From positions 62,001 to 126,000 of the forward strand of contig JANQRX010000006.1 in NCBI GenBank assembly GCA_028284325.1: DNA of 64,000 nucleotides. The letters run 5' to 3'. The notes beneath the pieces were generated by a model. It worked only from the letters and a program-made list of their open reading frames with translations. It was not told the origin of the DNA and did no database searches. The number at the start of each line of letters is the position of its first letter. Position 1 is the first letter of the stretch. The DNA is from Bauldia sp. (GTDB lineage: Bacteria > Pseudomonadota > Alphaproteobacteria > Rhizobiales > Kaistiaceae). The position numbers and the translations under genes are program-made. Below, one piece after another: positions 62,052 through 64,000 of this stretch.

Positions 62052-64000
62052 ATGAACGTCGCAACGCCAGTACGAAATCGTGCGGACGAGGATTCAGATT
62101 ATTCACCCATCGCCATCGTCGGAATCGGCTGCCGGTTCCCGGGTGGAATCGAGTCCCCGAAGACGTTCTGGGACTTCCTGCTCAGGGGCGGTGACGGGAC
62201 CTGCGAGGCTCCGCCCAGCCGCTGGGCCGTCGACGATTTCTACGATCCCGACCCCGAGGCGATCGGCAAGATCTACGTCCGCCGCGGCGGGTTCCTGACC
62301 GGCGACGTCGAACAGTTCGACCCGCAGTTCTTCGGCATCTCGCCGCGCGAGGCTTCGTACATGGATCCCCAGCAGCGGCTGCTGCTGGAGGTGACGTGGG
62401 AAGCCTTCGAGGATGCCGCGATTCGTCCGAGCCGGTGGGCGCATCACAAGGTCGGCGTGTTCATCGGGCTCTTCACGCACGATTTCGAGAACCTGCACAT
62501 GCGGTTGTCGGAAGAGGCACTGACCGGGCCGCATTCGGCGACCGGCGTGTCGACGACCATCGCCGCCAATCGCCTGTCGCACGCGTTCGATTTCACCGGT
62601 CCGTCGATGGTGATCGACACCGCCTGTTCATCGTCGCTGGTCGCGGTCCATCTGGCCTGCCGGGCGCTCCACAACGGCGAGGCGGAGGTCGCCCTGGCCG
62701 GTGGTGTCAATCTCCAGCTCATGCCGGATCTCACCGCCGCGCTCTGCAAGGCGTCGATGCTGGCTCCGGATGGACGCTGCAAGAGCTTCGACGCCGGGGC
62801 CGACGGCTACGCCCGCGCCGACGGCGCCGGCATGGTGCTTCTGAAGCGCCTCGGCGACGCCGTGGCCGATGGCGACGACATCTACGCCGTTGTCCACGGC
62901 AGTGCGGTCAATCAGGACGGTCGCAGCAAGGGCATCACGGTGCCCAGCGGCGAATCGCAGATGCAAGTGATGCGCGACGCGCTCGACCTGTCGGGCGCCG
63001 GTCCGCGCGACATCAGCTATGTCGAAGCGCACGGCACGGGCACGCCCGTCGGCGACCCGATCGAAGCCAACGCGCTAGGCACGGTGCTGAGCGACGTCGA
63101 CGGCGATCGCGCCGCCTGCCTTCTGGGCTCGGTCAAGAGCAATTTCGGCCACACCGAGTCCGCCGCCGGCATTGCCGGTCTCATCAAGCTCGCGCTGATG
63201 CAGCGGCACGGACAGATCCCGCCGAACCTGCATTTCGAAACGCCGAATCCGCACATCCCGTTCGAGGACCTGAAGCTGCGCGTGCCGACCGAAGTCGAGG
63301 ACTGGCAGGCGGACGAGGGCGGCATGCGGCTGGCTGCGATCAACTCCTTCGGATTCGGCGGCACCAATGCCCACGCCATCGTCGGGCCGGCGCCGGAGCG
63401 GCCGATCGCGCCGGGAAGGTCCACCACGGACGACGGAGCCACGCTCTTCTGTCTGTCCGCGCGCAGCAAGGACGCCCTCAAGGCCAACGCCCAGCAGTAT
63501 GCGGACTTCCTGCGCTCCGAGGCCGGTGGGACGGCGCGGCTCGGCGATGTCGCGGCGGCGGTCGTTTTCGGCCGCGAGCACCACGGATTCAGGCTGGCGG
63601 CGGCGGCGAAGACCCACGCCGAGGCCATCTCCCTTCTGGAGGCGCATACGCGCGATCTCAGGCCGGCCGGGCTCGTCACCGGCACGGCCAACGCCGATCC
63701 CGATCAGAAGCTTGCCTTCGTCTTCTCCGGCATGGGCCAGCAGTGGTGGGCCATGGGACGCAGGCTCATCGAAGGCGAACCGGTCTTTACCGACAAGGTC
63801 GACGAACTCGATGCACTCTTCGCCCGCCACGGCGATGGCCTGTCGGTGCGGGAAATCCTGAGCGCCGACGAAGACGACAGCGAGGTCGACAGGACCGAGT
63901 TTGCGCAGCCGGCGATCTTCGCCGTGCAGGTCGCGCTGGCGTCGCTGTACGCCTCTCGCGGGGTTCGCCCCGACGTCGTCGTCGGCCACAGCGTTGGCGA
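62052..64000 (+). CDS. Type I polyketide synthase, N-terminal part (KS-AT), 3' end outside window
   Basis: 649 codons are visible. A ketosynthase fills residues about 18-440: IAIVGIGCRFPGGIESP at the start, active cysteine C192 in DTACSSSL, histidines H327 in EAHGTGTPVGDPIE and H367 in SVKSNFGHTES, so decarboxylative condensation should work. An acyltransferase begins near residue 545 with FVFSGMGQQW, and the active-site GHSVG(E) is at the very edge. ATG at 62052 has no strong ribosome site. Remaining domains and any accessory genes lie downstream. It is divergent from the LptB-like gene across 162 nt. Confidence 0.93.
   Translation, partial: MNVATPVRNRADEDSDYSPIAIVGIGCRFPGGIESPKTFWDFLLRGGDGTCEAPPSRWAVDDFYDPDPEAIGKIYVRRGGFLTGDVEQFDPQFFGISPREASYMDPQQRLLLEVTWEAFEDAAIRPSRWAHHKVGVFIGLFTHDFENLHMRLSEEALTGPHSATGVSTTIAANRLSHAFDFTGPSMVIDTACSSSLVAVHLACRALHNGEAEVALAGGVNLQLMPDLTAALCKASMLAPDGRCKSFDAGADGYARADGAGMVLLKRLGDAVADGDDIYAVVHGSAVNQDGRSKGITVPSGESQMQVMRDALDLSGAGPRDISYVEAHGTGTPVGDPIEANALGTVLSDVDGDRAACLLGSVKSNFGHTESAAGIAGLIKLALMQRHGQIPPNLHFETPNPHIPFEDLKLRVPTEVEDWQADEGGMRLAAINSFGFGGTNAHAIVGPAPERPIAPGRSTTDDGATLFCLSARSKDALKANAQQYADFLRSEAGGTARLGDVAAAVVFGREHHGFRLAAAAKTHAEAISLLEAHTRDLRPAGLVTGTANADPDQKLAFVFSGMGQQWWAMGRRLIEGEPVFTDKVDELDALFARHGDGLSVREILSADEDDSEVDRTEFAQPAIFAVQVALASLYASRGVRPDVVVGHSVG

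Overview
The window is GC-rich chromosomal DNA from an alphaproteobacterium. The evidence is the order argH / lptM-type lipoprotein / lysA / DUF4175 protein with a divergent tlpA, a GluQRS, an HNH-DsbB-YqaA stretch, and abundant TRAP and ribose-type ABC transporters. I cannot name the genus from sequence alone.

Layout. 1-20.6 kb is ordinary backbone: lysine and arginine biosynthesis, thiol-disulfide proteins, a diguanylate cyclase, a hydroxyacyl-CoA dehydrogenase, a rhomboid, a cobalamin adenosyltransferase, a base-excision glycosylase, a protease-fold protein that has lost its catalytic triad, tRNA-Leu(CAA), glpD, a three-haem/cytochrome b fusion and a UbiA-type prenyltransferase. About 20.6-59.9 kb is an accessory catabolic block. 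It begins next to an IS3-type remnant, and the 3' part of the prenyltransferase gene recurs as a decayed copy at 51.49-51.75 kb, so some 31 kb lies between two imperfect direct repeats. From 59.9 kb the sequence returns to envelope genes (ugd, an LptB-like ATPase) and the start of a type I polyketide synthase that runs off the window.

The accessory block has three uptake/catabolism modules. Module A (21.0-44.2 kb) is a regulon built around a LacI-family regulator. Four copies of the operator TGAAANCGNTTTCA sit on promoters of its transcription units. It combines a GH88-type hydrolase, an FrdA-like flavoprotein, an aldo/keto reductase, a Dabb protein, a class III CoA-transferase, two hydratases, a DapA-type lyase, an aldehyde dehydrogenase, a ribose-type ABC importer with an unusual membrane-anchored repeat protein, a GMC oxidoreductase with a small partner subunit, and EtfBA plus a membrane Fe-S oxidoreductase that would feed electrons to quinone. 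This mix of sugar uptake, CoA chemistry and a private ETF branch is the best candidate for an undescribed pathway. Module B (44.6-51.2 kb, minus strand) is a LacI-headed operon with a TRAP transporter, a Gfo/Idh oxidoreductase, an SDR and a PEP-hydrolase-like TIM barrel. Module C (51.8-59.9 kb) has an enolase-superfamily dehydratase, a beta-propeller lactonase, an IclR regulator and a ribose-type ABC importer whose tandem ATPase is split into two genes.

Functions are read from motifs and family resemblance; no search could be run. Substrates of the three modules are not determined by the sequence.
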